Part shown: positions 9,081-18,307 of the stretch, piece after piece
Layout: each line of letters starts with the position of its first letter
Position numbering within the stretch: position 1 is the stretch's first letter
Origin: Megalonaias nervosa
Lineage: Eukaryota; Mollusca; Bivalvia; Unionida; Unionidae
Direction: 5' to 3'
Assembly: GCA_016617855.1 (NCBI GenBank)
Contig: JAECUM010010941.1
Coordinates: 20,034-84,033, forward strand
DNA length: 64,000 nt
Made by a program: the position numbers and the translations under genes
Notes under the pieces: model-generated
What the model saw: the letters and a program-made list of their open reading frames with translations, nothing else
What the model was told of the DNA's origin: nothing
The model's database searches: none

Positions 9081-11936
9081 GAAACGACCTTTATAACAAT
9101 CCTCAAGAACCAGCTTATTAAACTGCCAACCAGTGCATTCAATGCTGCAGTTGCTTTTTACTTGCTAATTTAGACAAATAATTGCCAGGTTTCCTTTTAT
9201 CAAGTTCAGCCAAAGAATCATTGTTGCTTCCTGATGGAGCACTTCCTCCATTTGTTTGTCAACCACCACCAGTATTTTATAAATGATATTTGTATTGCAA
9301 TGTCTATAACAGTAACACTTTTTTCTTTAAACATCTGTTTCAGCCCTGCACCTAAGAGTAATTTTAAAAATTTGTTTCAATTGATTTTTCAGTGCTTTCT
9401 GTGAAAACACTCTCTAGCTAGGAAAACAATTCTATTTTATATTACTTCCAAAACTTCCTAACCGTTTCTATGTATTGCTATCTGTCTGAAACTATTCAAA
9501 CTGTATTTTCTACATTTCAATATAACATTTATTAAATTCACTTTTAGAATTAACAAGGTTTACATAACAACTGAATTCTCTTTCCTCTTGTGTAGTGAAT
9601 AATGCACCAGGAAATAATCTGCTTTTAAATGTTTCCTGGTATTTGTCATCTAGAGTCTCAACTTCACCTCATTGTTTATCACAGGGCTCATTCGCGTGTC
9701 TATCGTTCGCAGCTTATAAGTCCGTATAAAACGATGTTGCATTCGCTGATATTCTCATAAATTTATATGCATCCTTTGAACAATCCAAAACACACAAACA
9801 AATACGTTGATCTAGTAGTGGCTTATTGCATGAGTGATAGTTTGGATGAAAGAGATGAGCTGATGATAGAGACAGAAAAGATTTCAATGACTTGGAGCAA
9901 AATGTTGCAACGTAAACAGATGCATTGAAAAACAAGATACATAAATCACTCTCGCATTAAACGCTCGAATTGATAGGATTTAAAGCTAAACACAAAACGA
10001 AATATGGAGTCATTAAGAACGCAGACAATAGTGTGCTGTTTCATAAAATTAAAAGACCGAAAGAGGAAATCGATACATACACGAAGGATTTTGATGGGAA
10101 ACCAAACTAGTGCATGGATACATGTTTCTTTATCACTTTCTCATGGTACCAATGCTTCATCCTAACGGTACTGAAATAAATGTGAATGTAAAATAATTTT
10201 TAAAAAGTTAAATTGCTAAATATAACTAGTTAGAGATATCGACTTAAATACTTACTACATAAGATTAAGTTTTTTTGTTGTTGTATTATCCCACTAATGC
10301 GATATTAATTGCTACATAACGTCGAGTTGTCAGCATTAGAAGTTAGGATCATTGAGAGGCACGAGGCGTCCAGTCAATGTCCAGATTTTCAGATGTCGAC
10401 AATTTGACTTATCTAACAATCAAGATCGCATTACTTTGATAATGATATGTTACTTATATACCTATTGGTTTTCAGTGAATTTAATGTACTTAATTGAAAA
10501 GACAAAGAAATTCCTTAACATTTTAACCTTTCGGCAAGAACGTCATCTTCAGTCATTAAAATAACTCGACTTTTTGAACAGCTGATATATGCATGAATAA
10601 AAGTTTTATGAACGAAGCGAAAAGTCACTAATTAATCTACCAATATTGTTAATAACACGAATTCTTCGATAATGGGAGCAACCCACTTCTATATGTGCTT
10701 TACAGCTATTGTGCAGTTGTCAAATTTTGCATCAAGGAAGATTTCACCGGCTGAATACTAAAAAAGTTTCTATCAGAGGCCTGTCAGAGAGTTTTGAAAT
10801 CTTTCAAGCGGGACATTGTGAAAGGCTCCGATGGGAAATTCGACATTTTTTAATAAGTTTTTACAGCGAGATTGAACGAACTTGATGATACAATACAGGA
10901 TTATTAAAGAGACTGCTATTCATTTCCATTTCTACGTCACATGAGGCTAGTTCTTAATGTATTTACGATTGTTCAGCCGTAACTAGGAAACCTCGAGGGA
11001 AAAGTAGTTCCAGCCTCGATTCAGAGTAGGGTAATACGACAATATCGTTTTCCTACATTGGGGATTTCACGGTAAAATTCTGATTCATTACTGGGTAGAA
11101 AATGTATAGAATTTTAATAAATTTGTTTTATACATTCGGTTAGAAGTTAAACAAAAACGTGTTGATTGCTATTCAGAAGTTCGAAATATTCTTTTCTTCA
11201 GTCTTAAAATAACAAGATAATTTTATCTGGAAGAGAAAATGTTCATTTGATATAGAACCAACGAAGTATTCTGCAAAAGAAAAGTTCTCATACTTTTTGA
11301 TGTTGCTATCAATGCCTGGGCAGATATCGAGTTCGCCATCCTTCGAACCAGAGTCCGACAGAGATACCGTTTCAAAGCAAAACGTTCCAGCCACCATATG
11401 TAATGGTTAAACATACGCTGGCTACAATCGACCCTAAAGCCGTGAATTGAAACGGATTACTGGGGCTTGACAGTCGATTTCACATTTGTCATGATTTAAT
11501 ATATTTTGATCGAAAGGATATAAAAAAACCCTGATATTGTAGGCCCTAGAAATATGATATATTTGGGATAAATTGTTCATATTAGATTTTACGTGGTTTT
11601 GCTTGCAACTTTGCCCATCTTTAGAACATATTATTACCTTGTGTGCAAACAATACATTATAATCTTTTTAAATTTTGTTTTTACTTGTAGGAATAATTAT
11701 CCACAGTTTTCATACCTACTGCAACCCGAAAAATATACAGAGGCAATATGGTAACACTATAAGGATAGGCACTGACAACGTTGCTTGTGACGGCAAGTGG
11801 CAAAAAAAGATCGTCACTAAGGATATACTTATGACATGTTTTTGTAGAAGTAAGCCATTTTATTATCTCAGGTTTCATGCAGTGGAACTCTGATCAAGTT
11901 TAATCGATATTTTGGGTCCCGGAAACTCATTAATCC
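9081..11936. other. Intergenic, between elements A and C
   Basis: No recognisable gene or mobile element is visible over most of this AT-rich stretch. One possible decayed coding piece on the plus strand is about 9,770-10,110. It is open in one frame with the block DLVVAYCMSDSLDERDELMI and then, one frame over, ELIGFKAKHKTKYGVIKNAD. I cannot assign it to a family and it is too short to be sure. The rest contains short open frames without supporting features. Confidence 0.3.
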
Positions 11937-11942
11937 ATCATA
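11937..11942. repeat. Left target-site duplication of element C (ATCATA)
   Basis: Six bases directly outside the left terminus. The matching right copy is ATCACA at 31,661-31,666, a 5 of 6 match. A 6-bp duplication is typical of Polintons. Confidence 0.7.
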
Positions 11943-12329
11943 AGTAGTTAATGGGGATACCGTAACGACAATGGGACCTTAATGTTAAGATTTGGAGGTT
12001 GAACTTTGGCGACATGGGGAATTTAACATACGGATGGAGAGCGACAATGTATTGAGACTGTATTGCGAGGGGAATTAGATAGGGTGAGGTCTCGGTACTG
12101 GACACTAGGGAAACAATTGTAACAATGTTGCAAATGGCTGACCTCAATTGGGCGGAGCAGTTAGTAACAGAGCTGCAATCGACTGACCTGAATATGAGTT
12201 GCTCTAGGTAGGGACAAACGAAACAGAGACATACGCATACATATACATATACAAACAAATCAATGCATCAATATGGCATGAATAGACATCTTTTCAAGAC
12301 ATATGAGTGGCCCTGAAAAGGGCCTTTGG
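11943..12329. repeat. Left TIR of element C
   Basis: The TIR pairs with 31,231-31,660 in inverted orientation. The outer 45 bp and the inner end (CATATGAGTGGCCCTGAAAAG) are well conserved, while the middle has several insertions in the right copy. The inner end contains the histone-type stem-loop described separately, so the element carries one such site at each end, facing outward. Confidence 0.9.
12309..12324 (-). terminator. Histone-type 3'-end stem-loop in left TIR of element C
   Basis: On the minus strand the 16 bases read GGCCCTTTTCAGGGCC. Every position satisfies the histone mRNA 3' stem-loop consensus GGYYYTTHTHARRRCC: a 6-bp stem and a TTTC loop. It is preceded by CCAAA and followed by ACTCA, as in histone genes. 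About 12 bases further on lies TTGAAAAGATGTC, which resembles the purine-rich histone downstream element bound by U7 snRNA. It follows the minus-strand gene ending at 12,425 by about 100 bp. A bare hairpin terminator is an alternative reading, but the fit to flanks and loop argues against chance. Confidence 0.75.
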
Positions 12330-12331
12330 GT

Positions 12332-12340
12332 TCTTCTTCT

Positions 12341-12372
<32 letters not shown>

Positions 12373-12405
12373 TTCTTCTTCTTCTTCTTCTTCTTCTTCT
12401 TCTTC
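12332..12405. repeat. (CTT)n microsatellite
   Basis: About 75 bp of CTT/TTC repeats directly inside the left TIR. Long open frames across it (poly-Leu or poly-Phe) are artefacts of the repeat. Confidence 0.95.
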
Positions 12406-12424
12406 CAGTTCTTCCACCATCTTC

Positions 12425-12988
12425 TCACTTTTTTATTCCTTTCTTCTTCTTCTTTTCATCCTCTAGTATCCAGTCAGTATGTCCCGTGGCTCTTAACTTT
12501 TCCTGCACCTTTATCCAGTTTTCACTGAGTCTGTCAAAGGCAACTTTTTTCTGTCTATTTTCTTTCTGCTTTCTCTCCTTAGCCCAGGTGGATTTAATCT
12601 TCTTCACCTCCTCTTCCATCACCTTTCTAACCATTTGTTCTGCTTTATTTAAATTGTCTAATCACCACTTCACACTCTTGAGTGACAGGTAAGGCCAATC
12701 TGTTAAATTCTCTATTTCTTCTATAAAAAAAGACCTTACTTTTGTCACACTATCATGAGCCTCCTTCAATTTACCCACTTTAACATACTCAGACATAATA
12801 AATCCTTTCAACTTCTCCACTTTCTCCTCTATGACTTCTTTGACCAGATGTCTGGCTGCTTTTAGACTCGTCACTTGACCTGTCACAAAGTCTAGCGTAA
12901 CTGGATCCCTCCATTCTGCTGCAATCCTTTCTACCACATATGCTGCATAAATCATCCAATACCAACCATCTTTTAAATCATTCACCAA
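12425..12988 (-). pseudogene. Helical accessory protein 1 (element C)
   Basis: Two minus-strand frames, 12,662-12,988 and 12,425-12,634, form one gene broken near 12,650. The first is helical, with blocks ARHLVKEVIEEKVEKLKGFI and EAHDSVTKVRSFFIEEIENL. The second is strongly charged and ends KKKKKGIKK. No ATG precedes the first part; the frame is open only from a TTG, so the true start is lost or upstream of a break. A promoter-like GTCTGGCTACCC, shared with the next accessory genes, lies about 45 bp upstream at 13,020-13,034 but is then interrupted by unrelated sequence. The histone-type stem-loop at 12,309-12,324 follows. The function is unknown. Confidence 0.5.
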
Positions 12989-13034
12989 ATTTATTTTTAT
13001 CGTGTTGACTGGTCAAAGAGGGTAGCCAGACTTT

Positions 13035-14050
13035 ACTTACTTACTTGTTTAATTTATACTGGCGTGCGCACATATGTGCATATGTGCATGTGCCAGTTGT
13101 TAATGTATGCACCGCATACTGTTAATTTATTCCTGGAAGAAGGAAAAGAGCCTCATCCCCCAGGTGTTAATGCCCTCAATGAGGGCTGCTAAGTTTGCCT
13201 AAAAGATGTTTCTAGGTCGTGGGTCAACTAAGTCCCAAACGACCTACACTAGCTGGTGAATTGACTTGAATACTGAAGGGTAAAGTGCAAAACTTTTAAC
13301 ATCAGCACACTCCTCAATGAAAGAGGAGACTCGTTGGCATGCACGTATTACCGGACTATCTTTCTTCATCCAATTAAATGGGTCTCCAGTCCGCCCATCC
13401 AGAATGTTATATCATGCACCCACATGCCAATCCGCCACAGCACCAGCTAGGGGTTTCAACTTGAGTGGGAATGGACCCAACACGCATTCAAGCCTTACAG
13501 TTTTCAGAGCTACCACCAGGTGTCAACCAGGCAGTATGAGACGTCAGTCGCGATTGGTCAGCGACTATGACGTCTCATCGGGACACCTGGTGTTTGGACG
13601 GGTGGAAATCGTTCCACATTGGGTCCATGTACAGGAGTCCGAGTGTGGCAAAGGAGGAAAGTGACTCGGCAACCGGTGTGAAGCGAAGCAATGGATGTCG
13701 TGTACGCCCCAAAACACCGACTTATTTCAAATTGAGTCCAGTTGTACTAATGGACATATAAAATAAGCACATAATGTGTAAGCCACCTCTGCAATTAACC
13801 TAATCCATTAAATCTTGAAATTTTCCTATCACCTATCAAGCCAATCATGCTAGTACGTAGTGTACATAATGAATAAGTCCCTAACAAATTTTGAATACTA
13901 ATATGTCTATGCGACATAATGAAAGTTTGTTCAATATTAGGGACTCGGTTTGAATTTTGAACGGTGGACAAAAGGATCAAATCAGATTTCATAGCTTTAT
14001 CGAATAGGGCATCCAAGCCAAAAAGGATCTCTGAATAAGAGGCAATTGGT
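13035..14050. other. Inserted or decayed sequence upstream of accessory gene 1
   Basis: The conserved promoter module breaks off at about 13,034 and the following kilobase is unlike its surroundings, so an insertion is likely. It contains a strong imperfect hairpin at 13,512-13,593: CACCAGGTGTC and ATGAGACGTCA on the left arm, TGACGTCTCAT and GACACCTGGTG on the right, each arm with a CRE-like TGACGT. A minus-strand frame at 13,795-14,016 has no recognisable domain. No repeat family is identified. Confidence 0.35.
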
Positions 14051-14056
14051 TAAATT

Positions 14057-14072
14057 AGCCCTTAAAAGGGCT
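14057..14072 (-). terminator. Degenerate histone-type stem-loop after accessory gene 2
   Basis: On the minus strand it reads AGCCCTTTTAAGGGCT. All inner positions fit the histone consensus; only the closing G-C pair is replaced by A-T. It lies about 190 bp after the stop of the gene ending at 14,258, in the correct orientation. The downstream ACCCA-type bases are not conserved. Confidence 0.45.
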
Positions 14073-14257
14073 GTTTTTATTTCAGCAGGCTTTTAGGTCT
14101 GCCGGCGGGAGTCTTCTGGGTAGATTTCCAATGCCGTCCGGTGATCCTTATATCGCCGAGCCGGGAATGCCTCAAACCCGTGTATAGTTGCTAAAAACTC
14201 AGCGGCTTCAACTAGGGAGTAGATAGGGTGATGTTTATAAGCTGCCATGTAACACTT

Positions 14258-15065
14258 CTAGAGAGTGTTCTTTCCGAATTGCCACTGTTTGGTCGTTGGT
14301 CTTCTAGTCCTTAATGACTTCCATGCTATGTAATGGACTGATTTCACGAAGTCCATAGCAGTGTGCGGGTCCATTGCCGTTTCCAGAAGTCCTAGAGATT
14401 GCAATCTGGCAGTCTCTGGGTTACTGCCCTTCGTGGCCACTACTTTTTGTGTTTTCTTGCTGGTGGCCTTTTTGTCCCCCTTGTCGACTGGATGTGGTGG
14501 GGTTTTTTTTGTTTTTTTTTTGCAGCGACAGGTGCACAAGCCTGCTGTGAACTAGTAGGTGTTGATGTAGTGAATTTTTTTGACGGAGTCCTACTAGTAG
14601 GGGTTTTGGCCACAACGTACGCAAATGTCTCCTTCGGTAAAGGTCGTTCTTGTTGAGGAGCTGTTGGTGGGGGTGGGGGTGGTAGCAGAGTGTTGTTGAC
14701 TTCCCTCACCTCAGTTCGTGCGTCTGGTTGTAGTTGTAATACCTCTTGTTGTCTTTGTGTTGGGCCAATAGTAGTTGTTTTTTTGTTTCGGGCTGAATGT
14801 GCGCAATAGGTTCCAGATTCTTGGGGGCACCCCTGCCCTGTCGTCTCTGCCTACGGGTAGTTCTAGTTGACCGTAGCCGGTGTTTTCTCCGGTCATCATT
14901 TTCCTGTCCCTGGCGCCCTTGTCTGTATTCTTCGTCAGTAATTTCTTTTTCCCATATTAGCAAAAGAGTGATGCGGTTTTCCTTTGAACGCAAGCTCTAT
15001 CCTGTTGCCATATTGAGGCAAAGGCCATCTATAGCATTCTGGGCTAACGTGGGTATGTACTCCAT
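14258..15065 (-). pseudogene. Accessory protein 2, Pro/Lys/Arg-rich (element C)
   Basis: The likely start is the ATG at 15,065 (MEYIPTLAQNAIDGLCLNM). The gene then shifts through at least three frames. It has an Arg/Gln/Asp-rich low-complexity middle (RQGRQGQENDDRRKHRLRST), a proline run, a Lys-rich stretch and a C-terminal block (RLQSLGLLETAMDPHTAMDF) ending at 14,258. A TATA-bearing promoter module lies directly upstream at 15,112-15,180. The strong basic bias would suit a nucleic-acid-binding protein. No family is recognised. Confidence 0.45.
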
Positions 15066-15111
15066 GCCTAGCGATGTGATGTGATACGTGTTCAGACCAC
15101 TACGTTCGCTG

Positions 15112-15180
15112 CGCAAAAGTAGCCAGATTGACGAACGCTATACTTTATATACCTCAAGTACGGACATGAAGGAAAACATC
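15112..15180 (-). promoter_or_regulatory. Promoter module 1 (TATA and initiator) for accessory gene 2
   Basis: On the minus strand the order is TCCTTCATGTCCG, GGTATATAAAGT, then AGCGTTCGTCAATCTGGCTAC. The same order, with few changes, precedes two other element C genes (16,197-16,262 and 17,072-17,135). The TATA box and the TCA-containing initiator-like sequence are about 22 bases apart. Conservation at three unlinked genes supports a real regulatory unit. Confidence 0.6.
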
Positions 15181-15412
15181 CACATATACCAACTATACAT
15201 ATCACATGCCAAACAACCAAAATCAATAATAACGATAACCTAAAAGAAACTTTTTTTACATATGATTTTTTTTACAGTCGAACACACTATTACCAACAAA
15301 TTGCTTAATATCAACACATAGTGGAGAAGACTACATTTTAAAAAAAAATAGTCATACACAAACCCTCACCTACAATTACCAATCCTACCAAACACATACA
15401 CTATCACACCAG

Positions 15413-15630
15413 CAAAGGGAGTCAGTGTTTATAGTCAAACTGCTCTACATTCACACATAACAAACATTCTTTAGTGTAGGGACAAGGGTTTTGTTAAGGG
15501 AAAGACACCTCCCCCCCACACTTACTATTACATTAACAAAAGAGTTAGTGTTTATAGTCACACTACCCCACTTTCACACAAAACACTCATTAGTGTAGGG
15601 ACAAGGGTTTTGTTAAGAGAAAGACACACA
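15413..15630. repeat. Tandem duplication of about 120 bp
   Basis: Two units share GTGTTTATAGTCA-ACT, a block rich in ACAC, and TTAGTGTAGGGACAAGGG followed by TTTTGTTAAG. The core AGTGTTTATAGTCACACT is nearly palindromic and a similar core occurs again at about 16,425-16,445. It lies downstream of accessory gene 3. Confidence 0.7.
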
Positions 15631-15674
15631 CACAGACACACACACATAAACACACTCATACACACACACATTCA

Positions 15675-16140
15675 CTACCAGCAAACACTAATATTATTGC
15701 AACTTGAGCATTCTCTCTTTACTAGAGATCTAGTTAGACCTGAGACTACACCTCCCAGGTCTGGCACCACATACGCAACGCCGACTCCAATCATTGTCCC
15801 AATTGATTGTTGTTGCTGGAATGAAGATGAGGGATAGGTAGCCTCATAATCCCAATTCTCACTTTGACGAACCCTGAAGGCTCTTTCCCTCCTTTCTCTG
15901 CTGCGTGTCTGTGGATGTTGTTGCTGGCGCTGAGGCTCCAACTCTTGCCGCTGCCTCTCCAATTCCTCATCCCAATTTTTTATTCTGGCGGACAGCGGGT
16001 CTCAGTGGTGGTAATATTGGTAGTATCTGTCTCATTATGAGTTGAAGCAGGATCCTTTCATTCTCTTCCATCTCCTCCTCTTCTTTCTTTTTGTTCTTAT
16101 CCTCTTCTTCAGTCCTGGTACTTTCTTCTATTGCCTCCAT
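15675..16140 (-). pseudogene. Accessory protein 3, Glu/Gln/Arg-rich with hydrophobic C-terminus (element C)
   Basis: The start at 16,140 (MEAIEESTRTEEEDKNKKKE) opens an acidic and basic helical region. A frameshift near 15,975 is followed by MERQRQELEPQRQQQHPQTR and a C-terminal Gly/Val-rich hydrophobic stretch (SIGTMIGVGVAYVVPDLGGV), ending in a Cys-rich tail at 15,675. The charged coil followed by a glycine-rich hydrophobic region would suit a protein that contacts membranes or capsid interior. Promoter module 2 lies just upstream. No known family. Confidence 0.5.
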
Positions 16141-16196
16141 GGTTTGCTAGTCCAGGAGGCGACGGGAATGATCTGGAAGTTGATCAGTTAACGATG

Positions 16197-16262
16197 GGTA
16201 GCCAGACTGACGAACGCTATGATTTATATACCTGAAGCAAGGACGTGAAGGAAAACACCTCT
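16197..16262 (-). promoter_or_regulatory. Promoter module 2 for accessory gene 3
   Basis: On the minus strand: TTTTCCTTCACGTCC, then AGGTATATAAATCA, then AGCGTTCGTCAGTCTGG. It matches module 1 almost base for base. TCAGTC fits the animal initiator pattern. The start codon follows about 60 bp downstream. Confidence 0.65.
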
Positions 16263-16541
16263 TACACACAAACTAACAATACCCACACTACAACCAAAAT
16301 ATGGAACGCGCAGACCTAAAAGAAACACTAACTTCCACTTTTTTTAACCTACAAACCCATTTTATTTCCATCCATACATATAACCCTAAAACAAACACAC
16401 ACATTATCTTACAAAGTCAGGGAAACGAAGTGTTTATAGACACACTTCTATCCTTGGCCTACAAACCCACTAACATACCAACACACAAATATACACAAAT
16501 TTGGCAAATACAACAGTATCCTTTTCTAGAGAGTTGTGGGT

Positions 16542-16557
16542 AAGCTTGAAAAGGGCT
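16542..16557 (-). terminator. Degenerate histone-type stem-loop after accessory gene 4
   Basis: On the minus strand it reads AGCCCTTTTCAAGCTT and is followed by ACCCAC, which is like the bases after histone stem-loops. The 3' arm lacks one base and no longer pairs fully. It lies about 145 bp past the stop at 16,703. By itself this is weak; it gains weight from the three exact sites in the same element. Confidence 0.3.
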
Positions 16558-16582
16558 GTTTTGTTTTGTTAGAGGGTTTGGC

Positions 16583-16583
16583 A

Positions 16584-16619
<36 letters not shown>

Positions 16620-16644
16620 CTCTGTCTCTCTGTCTGTCTGTCTG

Positions 16645-16702
<58 letters not shown>
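16583..16702. repeat. (TC)n / (TCTG)n microsatellite
   Basis: Mixed TC and TCTG repeats of about 120 bp, ending at the stop codon of accessory gene 4. Frames across it are not genes. Confidence 0.95.
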
Positions 16703-16706
<4 letters not shown>

Positions 16707-17047
16707 CGCCTAGGATTACGTCCACGTCTCGCTGCAGGCTGTCCTACAGGATACGGCCTGCTTCTGCGAGAGGAGAAGGAGAACTCTTTAGTGTCCACAC
16801 GGCAGTCCACAAAACCTATCTCTTGCTGCTGTTGCTGCTGCTGCTGTTCCTCCTTCTGAAGTCTGTATTTGTCTGTTCACACTTCTTGCTCCTTTTTGAT
16901 TTCTTCTCTTCACACTCCATCTATCAGGTCTTGTGCTGCCTTAATCATTCTGACATTCTCTATTTCTTCCGGCTTTCGCATCAATTTTTGCCGGACACGA
17001 TGTGAATTGACGTGGGCTTCGATCAGCTTAGCTAATTTTGAAGACAT
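16703..17047 (-). pseudogene. Accessory protein 4, helical with poly-Gln and Arg-rich tail (element C)
   Basis: The start at 17,047 (MSSKLAKLIEAHVNSHRVRQ) gives a helical N-terminal half. The frame breaks near 16,912. Afterwards the best frame holds a KEEQQQQQQQQ run, an acidic and aromatic middle and a C-terminal Arg-rich end (AARRGRNPRR) stopping at 16,703. The end is basic, so it may bind nucleic acid. Promoter module 3 lies upstream. Not recognised. Confidence 0.45.
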
Positions 17048-17071
17048 GTTTATCTGTTGACGAGTCAACAG

Positions 17072-17135
17072 TGGATGGCCATATTGGCAACTGCTTCGAT
17101 TTATATGTCTCAAGCGCGGACGCGATAGAAAACAT
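17072..17135 (-). promoter_or_regulatory. Promoter module 3 for accessory gene 4
   Basis: A more diverged version of modules 1 and 2. On the minus strand: TTTTCTATCGCGTCC, then GAGACATATAAATCG, then AGCAGTTGCCAATATGG. The spacing and flanking order are kept. Confidence 0.5.
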
Positions 17136-17381
17136 CCCTGCGGTATTTTGGTAGGAACGCTATAGCAAATCTTACCCAGAGGGATAGAGAGAAGTGAAAG
17201 AGCATATATATATTTATATACTATTCATTTATAAAACAAATCACAATCACCATTTTCTTCAAAATACAACATTTTTATTCAACCAACAAACAACCAACAA
17301 ATAAAACACAATCCGTATAATATCAACATTTTTTTTTTTTTTAAACAGCAATTTATTGACAGGATTGACAGCGTTGTGAAG
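17136..17381. other. Non-coding gap in element C
   Basis: AT-rich sequence with a poly-T run at about 17,331-17,342. Nothing else is recognised. Confidence 0.4.
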
Positions 17382-18022
17382 TCAAGTTGGACTTCCCTGA
17401 TGGAGGTCATGAAGCCATTGATGCACACTACGTTTCCTAGCTAAAGACAAGAGATATCCATAATGGTCACACAACCATCTATCTCCTTTATTATCGTTTC
17501 TAGAAGAGTCACGATCAAAATAAGTCACTAAATGTTCCAATGGTTATCCAAGACTGCGATGATGAAGAAAATACACACAATATTGTCCACACACCATGGA
17601 ATCTGTGCCTTGTAATTTCACATTATTGATGCGAGTCGTCTTGGCATTTCTTGTCATAAAATCGATGATGTCATCTTGCAAAGGTGCCAATCCATACGAA
17701 TCAAAATACTCCACACGACAGGATTCAGAGAAGCAGTGTACGAACTGCTTTTTAAAAGGTAATAAAATTACCAGGTATCCATTTTTGACTTTTACAGGTG
17801 ATAATAAGTCATCAATACAATCCTGACTTTTTGCTTGAAAATCTCGGTCAAGTAAACGGCTCTTGGCATTGTCTCTCTAGTCTGAGGAAAGAGAGCTTCG
17901 ATGCGACGGATCTCTAGCGAAGTCAATGGAGGAGAAGAATGGTCACGCAAAGATTTATACCACTGATGCAACACGGCTGCTTCCGAGATGAGACCCCAAG
18001 CGTCATCCAGATACTCGTCCAA
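17382..18022 (-). pseudogene. Adenovirus-type cysteine protease (element C)
   Basis: The C-terminal half is clear: EYFDSYGLAPL, then a stretch ending VCGQYCVYFLHHR, with the catalytic Cys. These match YFDSFG and CGYYC of the A and B proteases. At the expected catalytic His the frame reads FVHCFSES, so the usual His-Trp has become His-Cys. An in-frame stop follows HHRSLG. The upstream frame 17,792-18,022 (TSLEIRRIEALFPQTRE) may be its N-terminal part or a separate gene. The break lies near 17,800. The role is capsid precursor processing in the family. Confidence 0.7.
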
Positions 18023-18042
18023 TATTTATTCTTGCCTCATCA

Positions 18043-18252
18043 TCATTTATCGTGTTGAATTTCACCGGGATGTTTGTTTTGATATCGATGGCAATGTTTC
18101 TTGGTGAACGCTGTAATTTTTTCTGCCAGGTGCATAGCAAAAGAGGAAACTAAATACTCTTCTTGTTCTGGCCATCTGGACATCACCATATCCTCTTCGT
18201 CTTTGTCTTTTTTGGTGGGTGGTTCTGCTTCCAATATATGTTTGCATTCCAT
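18043..18252 (-). CDS. Small charged hypothetical protein (element C)
   Basis: An open frame of 69 codons with an acidic N-terminal half (TKKDKDEEDMVMSRW) and a helical end containing HLAEKITAFTKKH. It lies between protease and MCP on the same strand. The next frame (17,792-18,022) begins right after its end, so both may be one gene broken at about 18,035. Not recognised. Confidence 0.4.
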   Translation of the reverse strand: MECKHILEAEPPTKKDKDEEDMVMSRWPEQEEYLVSSFAMHLAEKITAFTKKHCHRYQNKHPGEIQHDK

Positions 18253-18307
18253 TTCCTAAGAGACTCCGCGATTCAAAGAGGGATAAGAGTCTTCCGTAAC
18301 TTCTAAT

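Noticed and set aside
12303..12692. Long plus-strand open frame with poly-Leu / poly-Phe
   Set aside because: It is a product of the (CTT)n repeat and antisense to accessory gene 1.
13317..13761. Plus-strand open frames near 13.3-13.8 kb as genes
   Set aside because: No domain, they overlap a strong hairpin and the region looks like inserted repeat sequence.
14258..14709. Linker-histone-like or core histone gene in element C, given the histone stem-loops
   Set aside because: The protein is Lys/Pro-rich but has no histone fold or winged-helix pattern.
16459..16725. Arg/Glu repeat protein on the minus strand
   Set aside because: It is the reading of a (TC)n repeat.
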